Assembly: GCA_011754535.1 (NCBI GenBank)
Contig: JAAQVN010000001.1
Location: 1,054,001-1,118,000, forward strand
DNA length: 64,000 bases
Source of the DNA: Enterobacter asburiae
GTDB taxonomy: Bacteria > Pseudomonadota > Gammaproteobacteria > Enterobacterales > Enterobacteriaceae
Reading direction: 5' to 3'
In this document: piece after piece, positions 8,360 to 17,936 of the stretch
Layout of the letters: the number at the start of each line of letters is the position of its first letter
Position numbering within the stretch: the stretch's first letter is position 1
The notes under the pieces: model-generated
What the model saw: the letters and a program-made list of their open reading frames with translations, nothing else
Databases searched by the model: none
What the model was told of the DNA's origin: nothing
Translations under genes and position numbers: made by a program

Positions 8360-8944
8360 TTAGCGCTCTTGAGGCGGCTGACTCGCCGATTTGCCACTTT
8401 TCGCCATGCTGGCAAAAACGCTGTCCCGGTAGATCCAGGCATGAACTAATGCGGCTGAAATATGTAAGAGCACCACGGCAAAAAGGAGTTTCGCCAGAAG
8501 GCTATGGGCATCGTGGCACCATGCGAAAAGCGTTGGGCTTGTTGGCACAATCGGTGGGAGGTTAAAACCCTCAAACATAACGACGGGCAAGCCTGCTGCC
8601 GACAGCTGCGCCCAGCCCAAAAATGGCATTGCCAGCATGAGCGCATACAGCAGCCAGTGCGACGCCTTTGCCGCAAATACCTGCCAGAAGGGCAAATCTG
8701 CAGGGAGCTGGGGGGGCTGGCTACGCAGGCGGTTCATCAGACGGAGCAGCGCCAGCAGTAGTATGGCAATCCCCAGAGGGCGATGCAGGTCGATTAGCGC
8801 TATCCGATGATGGAGCGTCGTCATCATTGCCGTACCAATGAACAGCATTGCCAGAATCATCGCCGCCATGAGCCAGTGCAGCCCTCGAGCCAGCGCGTTG
8901 AAATGCTGGGGCGTTTTTTCTTGTCCTTCACGGTTCGGGTTCAT
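8360..8944 (-). CDS. Cytochrome b561 family protein
   Basis: A 194-residue di-haem b-type cytochrome of the inner membrane with four predicted helices and histidines suited to haem ligation in the first (LARGLHWLMAAMI), second (LIDLHRPLGIAILL) and last two helices (KASHWLLYALML, LLFAVVLLHISAALVHAW). Proteins of this family pass electrons from the quinone pool to periplasmic partners. The start overlaps the stop of the catalase-like gene by four bases (ATGA), so the two are translationally coupled and the cytochrome probably reduces that peroxidase. Confidence 0.88.
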   Translation of the reverse strand: MNPNREGQEKTPQHFNALARGLHWLMAAMILAMLFIGTAMMTTLHHRIALIDLHRPLGIAILLLALLRLMNRLRSQPPQLPADLPFWQVFAAKASHWLLYALMLAMPFLGWAQLSAAGLPVVMFEGFNLPPIVPTSPTLFAWCHDAHSLLAKLLFAVVLLHISAALVHAWIYRDSVFASMAKSGKSASQPPQER

Positions 8945-10014
8945 TTAACCTCCTGCATTTGAACGGCCTCGGTTGCCTTGCCGTAGCCAATTTCCCGCTC
9001 GCGGCGGCTGAAAGAGTGTGAATACGCGGCAGAACGCGCGTTCAGGACAGGATCGGCAGACACTTCCACACCCGCTGGAACCGTCGATGGGTCGAAGTTA
9101 ACGTCGCGGCAGGGACCCTCTGCCTGGGCTTCCACCTGCGTCACCTCCAGCGTTCCGGCCACAATTTGCTTGCGATCGTTCGGCCACGGCTGGGAAGGGT
9201 CATCCACCGGGTCACCCGGCTGCGCGAGCTGAAGAACGAAATCCCAGTAGAGTGGTTTCTGAGCAAGTCTCTGGCTGACGCCCTCGAACATGGCGTTGCG
9301 ATCGGCTGTCTGACGCTGAGCCTCGCTCAACGATATAAAAGGATCGTGCGGGCGCATCATCCAGCGCACCGCCTGGCGATTACCGTGGGCGTCAACAAGA
9401 TAGAAGGCGTTAATGCTGTAGAACGTTGCGCCAGCAAAACTGCCGGGTGCGGGTTTTTGTGCCGCCCATTTAAGGTATTTTTCTGCTTCCGGATAGGCTT
9501 TTAAGAATGCAGCGAGGCGCTGCGGATCCGGTTTGCCGGTTGCTGCATCTGGCGCGGTTGCTTTGCGAAGAGCCAGAAAGCCTTCTGGATCCCGGGTGGC
9601 AAAGTAGGGCTCGTTGTTCATCGCCATACGCCACTGCTGTTTGTCGTCTGTGCTGAACATCAGTGCCATGCTCAGGGTTTTCGTTGAGTTATCCGCCGCG
9701 TAGGGGTTGCCAGTGCCAATAGAGAACCGGCCGACAACGCGCGTTTCCGTTTGTGAAAAGAGACGCGCAGTAGACAGTGACCTCGCAGCTCCTTCAGGAA
9801 CGAAGTTTCCGCTAAAGCACATCCCTTTGCCGTGCGCACGGCGAAATCCAGGAGGAAACGGTGTTGGCGTTTCCGGGACTAATGCCTGGCTGATGGTGCG
9901 TGAACCAAGCCAGCCCGCCGTCCACGCAAATGCGGAAGCCATCGCCCCCGCGATCGCGGCAATTAAGGCCAGCGCTCCCCAGGTTTTTTTGGATCGTAAA
10001 TCCACTTTAGACAT
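8941..10014 (-). CDS. Catalase-family peroxidase, SrpA-like
   Basis: A 357-residue haem protein of the small catalase-related family (SrpA type). An N-terminal basic and hydrophobic segment (about 1-40) directs it to the membrane or periplasm. The catalytic distal histidine lies in RRAHGKGMCF and the probable proximal haem tyrosine in NARSAAYSHSF. This family works as a peroxidase rather than a true catalase because it lacks the larger domains of full-length catalases. I chose the ATG at 10014 (MSKVDLRSKKTW); an in-frame start at 10077 adds an unlikely extension. The gene is coupled to a b561 cytochrome, a recurring pairing that suggests peroxide reduction with quinol electrons. Confidence 0.85.
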   Translation of the reverse strand: MSKVDLRSKKTWGALALIAAIAGAMASAFAWTAGWLGSRTISQALVPETPTPFPPGFRRAHGKGMCFSGNFVPEGAARSLSTARLFSQTETRVVGRFSIGTGNPYAADNSTKTLSMALMFSTDDKQQWRMAMNNEPYFATRDPEGFLALRKATAPDAATGKPDPQRLAAFLKAYPEAEKYLKWAAQKPAPGSFAGATFYSINAFYLVDAHGNRQAVRWMMRPHDPFISLSEAQRQTADRNAMFEGVSQRLAQKPLYWDFVLQLAQPGDPVDDPSQPWPNDRKQIVAGTLEVTQVEAQAEGPCRDVNFDPSTVPAGVEVSADPVLNARSAAYSHSFSRREREIGYGKATEAVQMQEVK

Positions 10015-10325
10015 AGACGTTTTTCCATTGTGAAGAATAATGCCTGCCACGCTCACAATCTTCTGCGCTGCATGCATTAATACAGGGGTAAAGATGAGGC
10101 GATTATTTTTTTATAATCGCGGTAACATTAACGCCGTGGTTAATATGCCAGAGGATATTTTTATGATGAGGCGGCCACCTGCGCGCTAAATAATAACTGA
10201 CTGAAAAGTCAGTATTTTTATAACGTGCGTTTGTCCGCTCTGAGAAGAGTATATGAGGTAAACCCGATCAAAAAAGAATATCACGAAAAGTTTATCATTT
10301 TCTGATACCCGACATTCTTGCGTCT

Positions 10326-10342
10326 GCCACCCGGCGGGTGGC
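10326..10342. repeat. GC-rich hairpin beside the cyclase stop codon
   Basis: GCCACCC (10326-10332) and GGGTGGC (10336-10342) pair around GGC, directly after the stop of the minus-strand cyclase gene. No T-tract follows on either strand. It may stabilise the mRNA end. The rest of the interval 10015-10342 is A+T-rich and shows no gene; it presumably holds the promoter of the peroxidase operon. Confidence 0.45.
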
Positions 10343-12127
10343 CTAGCCCGCCTCCAGCATCCCAAAACTCACAATTCGCGAGCGTCCCAGCTCTTTCGCC
10401 CGGTACAGGGCCACGTCCGCGGCGCGCAGCAGGTTGTCGCTCTGAGCATGCTCTGGATAGCTGGCGATGCCAATCGACACGTCCACCGGCCCAATCTCGG
10501 TCAGCCCGTAGCGAAGCGACAGTTCATGCACGGCGGTGTAAATCTTCTGCGCGCAGGCGTGCGCCTCTGCTTCACCGGCATTGGGAAGCAGAACCAGAAA
10601 CTCCTCGCCCCCGTAGCGGAACGCCAGCCCGCTGTCGTGCGCGGCCCGCTGAACAATCGACGCCACGTTTTTGATCACCCCATCGCCGGCCTCGTGACCA
10701 AAGCGGTCATTGATGCTTTTGAAGTGATCGATGTCGATCATCATGCAGCTTAACGGCTCGCCGTTGCGCATGGCCTGCGTCATTTGAGTATGCAGGGTGT
10801 CTTCCAGATGATGGCGATTACGCAGGCCGGTAAGCGGGTCAAACAAGGCTTTTTCCAGCAGCGCGTCGCGCAGGCGCTGGTTTGCCAGCGCCAGCCCGAG
10901 CGCCTCGGCCATCAGTTCCAGATACGCGCGGGAAGGGGCATTTTCCGGGGTGATGTTCTGGAACGAGAGCAGGCCAATAGCCTCTCCCTGGGCGATAAGC
11001 GGCACGCACAGCGCGCTTTCCGCCTGTGACGCCGGGAGATGATAGCAGGCGACATCCGGCTCACCGTTAACCGGCGGGTGGCTCTGACCGCGACGCACGG
11101 CCCAGCACGCATCGGGGTGGAACGTGGTCTCATCACCGGTCGGTGAAAGCCATTGGGCGGCGCAGCGCATTTGCCACGGATCGCGATCGAAAACGTAGAG
11201 CCGTCCCGCTATACCCGGCGCGATGTTGGGAGCAAACATCTCAGCCACGTTAATGACATCGTTAAAGTTTTCACACCCCTGCAGCCGCTGCGTCATGCGC
11301 GCCAGCAGCTCGCGGATGGCCCAGTCGGCGTCGCGCTCTTTTTCCAGCCGCTGTCGCGCAAGGCCGTTTTCGCGGAAGATGCGGATGGCCTGAGCCATAT
11401 CGCCTATCTCATCAACCTGGGTGAAGTTCGGGGGTTCGACGGCGTAATCCTGTGATGCCAGACGATGAACGACGTCGCTCAGGCGTACCACCGGACGCAG
11501 CACGCGACGCTTGAGGATAAAGCCCATCACAAACAGGAAGAGCACGGCGGTCAGTCCGACCATCACCTCTGAAGCGGTACGAAGCGCTTTTGACGTTCTG
11601 GTGGCAGCCTGCACGTCGGCGATAATGCGCTTGTCCAGCAGCAGGCGAAAGCGGTCGATGTTACTCTGCGCCCGCTCTAATTCCAGTTCATAACTTTTAC
11701 CGAAGAGTAACGCAACGGCTTGCCGATCTTCGCCCCGGGTGATGCCGTCAATGGCTGCCTGCTGCTCATCCTGCAGTTCGTCAACAATCTTCAGTCCGTC
11801 ATACAGCAGCGCCAGCTCCTCACCCGATGCTCCCATGTTTTTGAGCTGCTGCAGCGTATGTTCAATATTCTTCAGTTCAGCTTCTTTCGCCTGATATTTC
11901 TCCAGCACATCAGGCTCTTTTTTAATGGTGTAAAGTCGCGCTAAATCAGAAAGCATCCAGGCGTCTGTTTCGATCTCTTCCGTAATCTCATCAAACACTT
12001 GCCGTTGTTTAACGGCCTCACGTTCTATGTTGTCGGCATGGGAAGCCATCACCATGACGATGCCGGAGGCAATGGTCAGGCACACCGTGACCCCATAAGC
12101 CCAGTTTGTGATCGTGGCGATTCGCAC
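10343..12127 (-). CDS. Diguanylate cyclase with HAMP and GAF domains
   Basis: A 594-residue inner-membrane sensor. Order: membrane helix at about 9-29, a mostly helical periplasmic sensor to about 185 with coiled-coil character (KYQAKEAELKNIEHTLQQLK), a second membrane helix to about 205, a HAMP linker ending in DEIGDMAQAIRIF, a GAF-like domain (LYVFDRD, CVPLIAQGEAIGLLSF), and a C-terminal GGDEF domain with the active-site variant GGEEF at 506-510. GGEEF is a catalytically competent form. No RxxD inhibitory site stands five residues before it. It should make c-di-GMP in response to a periplasmic and perhaps a cytoplasmic cue. It appears to be a single-gene transcript. Confidence 0.92.
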   Translation of the reverse strand: MRIATITNWAYGVTVCLTIASGIVMVMASHADNIEREAVKQRQVFDEITEEIETDAWMLSDLARLYTIKKEPDVLEKYQAKEAELKNIEHTLQQLKNMGASGEELALLYDGLKIVDELQDEQQAAIDGITRGEDRQAVALLFGKSYELELERAQSNIDRFRLLLDKRIIADVQAATRTSKALRTASEVMVGLTAVLFLFVMGFILKRRVLRPVVRLSDVVHRLASQDYAVEPPNFTQVDEIGDMAQAIRIFRENGLARQRLEKERDADWAIRELLARMTQRLQGCENFNDVINVAEMFAPNIAPGIAGRLYVFDRDPWQMRCAAQWLSPTGDETTFHPDACWAVRRGQSHPPVNGEPDVACYHLPASQAESALCVPLIAQGEAIGLLSFQNITPENAPSRAYLELMAEALGLALANQRLRDALLEKALFDPLTGLRNRHHLEDTLHTQMTQAMRNGEPLSCMMIDIDHFKSINDRFGHEAGDGVIKNVASIVQRAAHDSGLAFRYGGEEFLVLLPNAGEAEAHACAQKIYTAVHELSLRYGLTEIGPVDVSIGIASYPEHAQSDNLLRAADVALYRAKELGRSRIVSFGMLEAG

Positions 12128-12198
12128 CTGTTGGTTTCCTCTACGGCAAAAATGGATGAACTTTCTTTCAGATTATAGAAAACCTCTGATTCAGAGCG

Positions 12199-12226
12199 AA
12201 AAAAAAGGCGGCACAGCGCCGCCTTT
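12199..12226 (-). terminator. Intrinsic terminator of the AI-2E permease gene
   Basis: On the minus strand AAAGGCGGC and GCCGCCTTT (12204-12226) form a perfect 9-bp stem with a five-base loop, and eight or more T follow. It lies 15 bases after the permease stop codon. Confidence 0.9.
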
Positions 12227-12240
12227 CAGAACGCCTGTTC

Positions 12241-13350
12241 TTACAAATCAGGAGAGTTTTTTCCCTCTTCGATGAAATCCGCGTCCAGCTCTTCGGCGTT
12301 GCCTTCGTGATCGCGTCCGGAGAAGAGGTTCCAGCAGGCGATAAACAGCGCGGCGATGAGCGGCCCGATCACAAAGCCGTTAATGCCGTACAGCTCCATA
12401 CCGCCGAGGGTAGTGATCAAAATCAGGTAGTCCGGCATTTTGGTGTCTTTCCCCACCAGCAACGGGCGCAGGATATTGTCTACCAGCCCGACGATAATCA
12501 CGAAGAAGCCAACAATAAACAGCCCCTGCCACAGCTGGTGAGTGGCAAACAGGTAGATGGCGGCCGGCACCCAGACAATCGCCGAGCCGACGGCGGGAAC
12601 CAGCGAGAGGAACGCCATCAGCGCACCCCAGAGCACGCTTCCGTCGATGCCCGCGATGGCAAACGCGATCCCGCCGAGCGTGCCCTGAACGACGGCCACT
12701 ACCGCCGTTCCTTTCACCGTCGCCCGGGAGACGCCGACAAACTTGGCGAACAGGTGCTGTTTAACAAAATCGGACAGCGGCAGGGAGTCGAGGATCTGGC
12801 GCACCAGATACGGTCCATCCTTCAGGAGGAAGAACAGCAGATAAAGCATGATGCCGAAGCTAATGGCAAAGCCAAACGTGCCTTTGCCGATCAGGAACGC
12901 GCTGCCCGCCAGATACTGCCCGCCCTGCAGCGCGACGTCGGAGAGTTTTTTCTGAATCTGCGCCGCGTTGGTCAGGTTGTGGTCCGCCAGGAAGCCGCTG
13001 GCCCAGTCCGGCAGGTGGTTAAAGATGCTCGCCACCACTTCCGGGAATTGCGTGTTGTTCTCCTGGAGCTTCGTGTAAACCACGTTCAGCTCAATGGCGA
13101 GCGAGGAGAGGATCACCATCAGCGGGATGAAGACGATCAGGCAGATAATGCCAATCGTCAGCAGCGAGGCCAGCCCGTTGCGATCCCCCAGCGCGGCGCG
13201 CAGCCTGTTTTTTACCGGGTTGAAGATGACGGTCAGAATAGCGGCCCACAGTATCGCGGAGAAGTAGGGCGACAGCACGTCGAAGAAGGCCCAGGTCACA
13301 AGGGCGAGAATGAAAATAAAGAAACCTTTGGTCAGTCCGTTAAAGCGCAT
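12241..13350 (-). CDS. AI-2E family permease (YdiK-like)
   Basis: A 369-residue inner-membrane protein with about eight hydrophobic helices and the family core (VVQGTLGGIAFAIAGIDG; LVPAVGSAIVWVPAAIYL; the DNILRPLLVG motif). The family is named for E. coli TqsA, implicated in autoinducer-2 export, but members are diverse and include sodium/proton antiporters, so the substrate here is open; YdiK of E. coli is the closest relative I can name. The hydrophilic C-terminus is acidic. It has its own terminator and appears monocistronic. Confidence 0.87.
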   Translation of the reverse strand: MRFNGLTKGFFIFILALVTWAFFDVLSPYFSAILWAAILTVIFNPVKNRLRAALGDRNGLASLLTIGIICLIVFIPLMVILSSLAIELNVVYTKLQENNTQFPEVVASIFNHLPDWASGFLADHNLTNAAQIQKKLSDVALQGGQYLAGSAFLIGKGTFGFAISFGIMLYLLFFLLKDGPYLVRQILDSLPLSDFVKQHLFAKFVGVSRATVKGTAVVAVVQGTLGGIAFAIAGIDGSVLWGALMAFLSLVPAVGSAIVWVPAAIYLFATHQLWQGLFIVGFFVIIVGLVDNILRPLLVGKDTKMPDYLILITTLGGMELYGINGFVIGPLIAALFIACWNLFSGRDHEGNAEELDADFIEEGKNSPDL

Positions 13351-13542
13351 CAGTCAGTCCTGGTTACTAATAAACTGTGTCGACTATAGAACTGATTGTG
13401 AGAATTACCAACCTTTGCGCCAGGTGGCGGCCTGTAGGGCAATATCGCGGTATGAATTCGCGCTTCACGGATAGCACTTTCGACTGACCGAAGATCGCAC
13501 GCTCCCGCACCATGCTGTAAGTATCTGCTTGCGGAGGTGCTT

Positions 13543-13629
13543 ATGGCCTGGCGTCCGATTCTCTATGTGATCCTCACAACCCACCCCAGACTCAGCGCGC
13601 GGCGCGCCCGCTTGCGTCTGGTCATCTAG
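13543..13629 (+). CDS. Candidate 28-residue small protein upstream of mmuP
   Basis: The frame MAWRPILYVILTTHPRLSAR... has a strong ribosome-binding site, GGAGG, ending five bases before the ATG, in an otherwise gene-free 348-bp interval. The peptide has a short hydrophobic segment followed by a basic arginine-rich end. It ends 70 bases before mmuP. It could be a small membrane peptide, a leader peptide, or chance. I do not recognise it. Confidence 0.25.
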   Translation: MAWRPILYVILTTHPRLSARRARLRLVI

Positions 13630-13664
13630 CTTTTTGTTAATAATCGCGGTATAACACCTTCTTT

Positions 13665-13688
13665 GGATGTTTAGATGTCCATACGTAT
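13665..13688 (+). promoter_or_regulatory. Three tandem MetJ boxes before mmuP
   Basis: Three adjoining 8-mers, GGATGTTT, AGATGTCC and ATACGTAT, match the MetJ box AGACGTCT at 5, 6 and 6 of 8 positions. MetJ binds such tandem boxes cooperatively with S-adenosylmethionine as co-repressor. The array ends 10 bases before the mmuP start and would repress mmuPM when methionine is plentiful. Confidence 0.75.
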
Positions 13689-13698
13689 AGAAGGTAAT

Positions 13699-15099
13699 AT
13701 GCAAACACAACAAGAAAATGGGCAGCTTAAGCGCACCATGAAAACACGCCACCTGATTATGCTCTCCCTGGGCGGCGTGATTGGGACAGGGTTGTTTTTC
13801 AATACGGGATACATCATCTCCACCACCGGTGCGGCGGGCACGCTGCTGGCGTACCTGATCGGCGCGCTGGTGGTCTGGCTGGTGATGCAGTGTCTGGGCG
13901 AGCTTTCCGTGGCGATGCCGGAAACCGGCGCGTTCCACGTCTATGCCGCCCGCTATCTTGGCCCGGCGACGGGCTACACCGTGGCGTGGCTCTACTGGCT
14001 GACCTGGACGGTGGCGCTCGGGTCGAGCTTTACCGCCGCCGGGTTCTGCATGCAGTACTGGTTCCCGCAGGTGCCCGTCTGGGCGTGGTGCGTGGTCTTC
14101 TGCGTGGTGATTTTTAGCCTTAATGTCATCTCCACGCGCTTCTTTGCCGAAGGGGAATTCTGGTTCTCGCTGGTGAAGGTCATTACCATCGTCGCCTTTA
14201 TTATCCTCGGCGGGGCGGCGGTCTTTGGTTTCATCCCGATGCAGGACGGGTCACCCGCGCCGGGCTTAAGCAACCTCACTGCCGAGGGCTGGTTCCCGCA
14301 CGGCGGCCTGCCGATCCTGATGACCATGGTGGCGGTGAACTTTGCCTTCTCCGGGACCGAGCTTATCGGCATCGCGGCGGGTGAAACGGAAAATCCGCAC
14401 AAGGTCATTCCGGTTGCGATCCGCACCACCATCGCGCGGCTGATCATCTTCTTTATCGGCACCGTGTTTGTGCTGGCGGCGCTGATCCCGATGCAGCAGG
14501 CGGGCGTGGAAAAGAGCCCGTTCGTGCTGGTGTTTGAGAAGGTCGGTATTCCTTATGCGGCTGATATCTTTAACTTCGTGATCCTGACGGCGATCCTCTC
14601 GGCGGCGAACTCCGGGCTGTACGCGTCTGGCCGCATGCTCTGGTCGCTCTCGAATGAGAAAACGCTCCCGCGCTGCTTTGCCCGCGTGAACAAAAACGGC
14701 GTGCCGCTGACGGCGCTCTCGGTTTCCATGCTCGGCGGCGTGCTGGCGCTGTTCTCAAGCGTGGTGGCCCCGGATACGGTGTTTGTCGCGCTCTCGGCCA
14801 TTTCTGGTTTTGCGGTGGTGGCAGTGTGGATCAGCATCTGTGCGTCGCACTTCGTTTTCCGCCGTCGTCATCTGCAGTCCGGCCAGCCGCTCTCTGCGCT
14901 GCAGTACCGCGCGCCGTGGTATCCGCTGGTGCCGGTGCTCGGTTTTATCCTCTGCGTGGTGGCCTGCGTCGGCCTGTGGTTTGACCCCAGCCAGCGGATT
15001 GCCCTTTATTGCGGGCTTCCGTTCGTCGCCCTGTGTTATGGTGCCTACTATCTGACCCGAAATATGACATCGCAGGAGCCTGAACATGTCGCAGAATAA
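13699..15099 (+). CDS. mmuP: S-methylmethionine permease MmuP
   Basis: A 466-residue APC-superfamily transporter with 12 predicted helices (E. coli MmuP has 467). The amino-acid permease signature [16 protein letters not shown] lies near residue 25 and [17 protein letters not shown] in the middle. It brings in S-methylmethionine, which the next gene product uses to methylate homocysteine. The ATG at 13699 has AAGG upstream and gives the family N-terminus MQTQQ; an ATG at 13675 lies within the MetJ boxes. Its last 14 bases overlap mmuM. Confidence 0.93.
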   Translation: MQTQQENGQLKRTMKTRHLIMLSLGGVIGTGLFFNTGYIISTTGAAGTLLAYLIGALVVWLVMQCLGELSVAMPETGAFHVYAARYLGPATGYTVAWLYWLTWTVALGSSFTAAGFCMQYWFPQVPVWAWCVVFCVVIFSLNVISTRFFAEGEFWFSLVKVITIVAFIILGGAAVFGFIPMQDGSPAPGLSNLTAEGWFPHGGLPILMTMVAVNFAFSGTELIGIAAGETENPHKVIPVAIRTTIARLIIFFIGTVFVLAALIPMQQAGVEKSPFVLVFEKVGIPYAADIFNFVILTAILSAANSGLYASGRMLWSLSNEKTLPRCFARVNKNGVPLTALSVSMLGGVLALFSSVVAPDTVFVALSAISGFAVVAVWISICASHFVFRRRHLQSGQPLSALQYRAPWYPLVPVLGFILCVVACVGLWFDPSQRIALYCGLPFVALCYGAYYLTRNMTSQEPEHVAE

Positions 15100-16018
15100 T
15101 CCGCTTACCGCCATCCTTGAAAAACAGCCGTTTGTGGTGCTGGATGGCGCAATGGCAACGGAGCTGGAAGCGCGCGGCTGTAACCTTGCAGACAGCCTCT
15201 GGTCTGCCAAAGTGCTGGTGGAAAACCCGGATCTTATTCGCGAAGTGCATCGTGATTACTACCGCGCGGGCGCGCAGGTGGCGATCACCGCCAGCTACCA
15301 GGCCACGCCTGCGGGCTTTGCGGCACGCGGTCTGGACGAGGCGCAGTCCCGCACGCTGATTGGCAAAAGCGTGGAGCTGGCGCGCAAGGCGCGCGAAGCG
15401 TATCTGGCTGAAAATCCGCATGCGGGCACGCTGCTGGTGGCGGGATCCGTTGGGCCTTACGGCGCGTATCTGGCGGATGGCTCAGAGTATCGCGGCGACT
15501 ACGTGCGTAGCGCCGAAGAATTCACAGAATTCCACCGCCCGCGCGTGGAAGCGCTGCTGGATGCGGGCGCTGACCTGCTGGCCTGCGAAACCCTACCGTC
15601 CTTTGAGGAGATTAAGGCGCTGGCGGCACTGCTGACCGAGTATCCCCGCGCCCGGGCGTGGTTCTCATTTACCCTGCGCGACAGCGAGCACCTGAGCGAT
15701 GGTACGCCGCTGCGTGACGTAGTCAACGTGCTGGCAAACTACCCGCAGATTGTCGCGCTGGGCATTAACTGCATCGCCCTGGAAAACACCACCGCGGCGT
15801 TAAAACATCTGCAAAGCCTGACGGCGCTGCCGCTGGTGGTTTACCCGAACTCGGGCGAGCATTATGACGCGGTAACCAAAACCTGGCACCACCACGGCGA
15901 AGCGTGCGAGACGCTGGCGGGGTATTTGCCCCAGTGGCTGGCGGCGGGAGCGAAGTTAATCGGCGGATGCTGTCGTACCACGCCGAAGGATATTGCGGAG
16001 CTGAACGCGCAGCGCTGA
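15086..16018 (+). CDS. mmuM: Homocysteine S-methyltransferase MmuM
   Basis: A 310-residue cytoplasmic zinc enzyme that transfers a methyl group from S-methylmethionine (or S-adenosylmethionine) to homocysteine to give methionine. The zinc-binding cysteines are in place: Cys229 in GINCIA and Cys295-Cys296 in GGCCRTTP. The N-terminal [14 protein letters not shown] motif is typical. The start overlaps mmuP by 14 bases, so the pair is translationally linked. Confidence 0.95.
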   Translation: MSQNNPLTAILEKQPFVVLDGAMATELEARGCNLADSLWSAKVLVENPDLIREVHRDYYRAGAQVAITASYQATPAGFAARGLDEAQSRTLIGKSVELARKAREAYLAENPHAGTLLVAGSVGPYGAYLADGSEYRGDYVRSAEEFTEFHRPRVEALLDAGADLLACETLPSFEEIKALAALLTEYPRARAWFSFTLRDSEHLSDGTPLRDVVNVLANYPQIVALGINCIALENTTAALKHLQSLTALPLVVYPNSGEHYDAVTKTWHHHGEACETLAGYLPQWLAAGAKLIGGCCRTTPKDIAELNAQR

Positions 16019-16020
16019 TG

Positions 16021-16053
16021 CCCTCACCCTGACCCTCTCCCACGGGGAGAGGG
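16021..16053. repeat. Dispersed repeat, copy 1
   Basis: The element consists of CCCTCACCCTGA followed by a hairpin of CCCTCTCCC and GGGAGAGGG. It lies three bases after mmuM. Three further copies occur at 38869, 48692 and 62932. Confidence 0.8.
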
Positions 16054-16106
16054 AAAAAACCAACCGCACAAAACCAACTATTCTTTCCCGCTTTTTTTCT
16101 AAAAAC

Positions 16107-16131
16107 GAATCGTCATTAACGATTCTTTTTT
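16107..16131 (+). terminator. Probable terminator after mmuM
   Basis: GAATCGT (16107-16113) pairs with ACGATTC (16119-16125) and is followed by TTTTTT. It separates the mmu and tau operons. Confidence 0.75.
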
Positions 16132-16195
16132 ATTCCTTTATCAAAATTCCTGCGCCGGAAATACTGCCCTCATAACAACAAGGGGAGCAGGCACT

Positions 16196-17158
16196 ATGGC
16201 AAATTCATCGCGAATCACACTTCTCGGCGCGCTGGCGCTGTGGGCATTTCAGGCGCAGGCGGTGGACGTCACCGTCGCGTATCAAACCTCTGCGGAGCCG
16301 GCGAAGGTTGCGCAAGCAGACAATACCTTTGCGAAAGAGAGCGGCGCGAAGGTCGACTGGCGCAAGTTCGACAGCGGCGCGTCCGTCGTGCGTGCGTTAG
16401 CCTCCGGCGACGTGCAGATCGGCAATATTGGTTCAAGCCCGCTGGCGGTCGCGGCCAGCCAGCAGGTGCCGATTGAGGTTTTCCTGCTCGCCTCGCAGCT
16501 TGGTAACTCTGAAGCGCTGGTGGTGAAGAAAAACATCACCAAACCGGAAGATCTGATCGGCAAACGCATCGCCGTGCCGTTTATCTCCACCACTCACTAC
16601 AGCCTGCTGGCGGCGCTGAAACACTGGGGCATCAAGCCGGGTCAGGTACAAATCATCAACCTGCAGCCGCCGGCGATTATCGCTGCCTGGCAGCGCGGCG
16701 ATATTGACGGGGCCTACGTGTGGGCACCGGCAGTGAACGAACTGGAAAAAGACGGCACCGTGCTGACCGACTCCGAAAAAGTGGGCCAGTGGGGGGCGCC
16801 GACCCTCGACGTGTGGGTAGTGCGCAAAGACTTTGCCGAGAAGCATCCTGAGGTGGTGAAAGCCTTCGCCAAAAGCGCGATTGACGCCCAGCAGCCGTAC
16901 ATCAGCAATCCGGAAGAATGGCTGAAGCAGCCCGCCAACCTGGAAAAACTCTCCCGCCTGAGCGGCGTGCCGGAATCGGACGTGCCGGGGCTGGTGAAGG
17001 GCAATACCTATCTGACCCCCGCGCAGCAGGTGCAGCAGCTGAACGGGCCGGTGAGCAAAGCGATTGTTGATACCGCCACCTTCCTGAAAGAGCAGGGCAA
17101 AGTGCCCGCGGTAGCGGCAGATTACAGCCAGTACGTGACCGACCGCTTTGTGAAATAA
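16196..17158 (+). CDS. tauA: Taurine ABC transporter substrate-binding protein
   Basis: A 320-residue periplasmic binding protein. The signal peptide runs to about residue 22 (ALWAFQAQA). The NMT1/SsuA-type fold shows in [31 protein letters not shown] and [16 protein letters not shown]. It captures taurine and related sulphonates for TauBC. It is first gene of tauABCD, with a GGGGAG ribosome-binding site. In E. coli the operon is activated by Cbl and CysB under sulphate starvation; I could not pinpoint those sites here. Confidence 0.95.
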   Translation: MANSSRITLLGALALWAFQAQAVDVTVAYQTSAEPAKVAQADNTFAKESGAKVDWRKFDSGASVVRALASGDVQIGNIGSSPLAVAASQQVPIEVFLLASQLGNSEALVVKKNITKPEDLIGKRIAVPFISTTHYSLLAALKHWGIKPGQVQIINLQPPAIIAAWQRGDIDGAYVWAPAVNELEKDGTVLTDSEKVGQWGAPTLDVWVVRKDFAEKHPEVVKAFAKSAIDAQQPYISNPEEWLKQPANLEKLSRLSGVPESDVPGLVKGNTYLTPAQQVQQLNGPVSKAIVDTATFLKEQGKVPAVAADYSQYVTDRFVK

Positions 17159-17168
17159 GGAGTCCGCC

Positions 17169-17936
17169 ATGCTGAATATTACTAACCTGTACGCCGATTA
17201 CGGTGGGAAACCCGCGCTGGAGGACATCAACCTGACGCTGGGCAGCGGTGAACTGCTGGTAGTGCTCGGGCCGTCCGGGTGCGGAAAAACCACGCTGCTG
17301 AATCTGATCGCCGGGTTTGTACCGTATCAGCACGGCACCATTCAGCTGGAAGGCAAAAAGGTGGAAGGCCCGGGCGCCGAGCGCGGGGTGGTCTTTCAGA
17401 ACGAAGGGTTGCTTCCCTGGCGTAACGTGCAGGAAAACGTAGCGTTTGGGCTACAGCTTGCGGGCATTAACCGCGAACAGCGGCTGGAAACGGCGCGGGT
17501 GATGCTGAAAAAGGTCGGGCTGGAAGGGGCGGAAAAACGCTTTATCTGGCAGCTTTCCGGCGGTCAGCGCCAGCGCGTCGGCATTGCCCGCGCGCTGGCG
17601 GCCAATCCGCAGCTGTTGCTGCTGGACGAGCCGTTCGGGGCGCTGGATGCCTTCACCCGCGAGCAGATGCAAACCCTGCTGCTGCGCCTGTGGCATGAGA
17701 CGGGCAAGCAGGTGCTGTTAATTACCCACGATATCGAAGAGGCGGTGTTTATGGCGACGGAGCTGGTGCTGCTCTCGCCGGGGCCGGGGCGCGTGCTGGA
17801 GCGCTTGCCGCTGGATTTCGCCCGCCGCTACGTCGCGGGCGAACCCGTGCGCAGCATCAAATCCGACCCGCGGTTTATTGAGCAGCGCGAATATGTCTTA
17901 AGCCGCGTGTTTGAGCAGCGGGAGGCCTTCTCATGA
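17169..17936 (+). CDS. tauB: Taurine ABC transporter ATPase
   Basis: A 255-residue ABC ATPase: Walker [10 protein letters not shown] near residue 38, Q-loop in [14 protein letters not shown], signature [15 protein letters not shown], Walker [13 protein letters not shown] and switch histidine in [11 protein letters not shown]. It powers taurine import through TauC. The last four bases overlap tauC (ATGA). Confidence 0.95.
   Translation: MLNITNLYADYGGKPALEDINLTLGSGELLVVLGPSGCGKTTLLNLIAGFVPYQHGTIQLEGKKVEGPGAERGVVFQNEGLLPWRNVQENVAFGLQLAGINREQRLETARVMLKKVGLEGAEKRFIWQLSGGQRQRVGIARALAANPQLLLLDEPFGALDAFTREQMQTLLLRLWHETGKQVLLITHDIEEAVFMATELVLLSPGPGRVLERLPLDFARRYVAGEPVRSIKSDPRFIEQREYVLSRVFEQREAFS

Noticed and set aside
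10343..12127. GGEEF in the HAMP-GAF protein as a degenerate, inactive site
   Set aside because: GGEEF is a known active variant and the surrounding residues (DIDHFKSINDRFGHEAGD) are intact.
12307..13389. 360-codon open frame on the plus strand opposite the AI-2E permease gene
   Set aside because: The translation is very rich in Gln, Arg, Asp and His with no domain, the usual mirror of a hydrophobic membrane protein.
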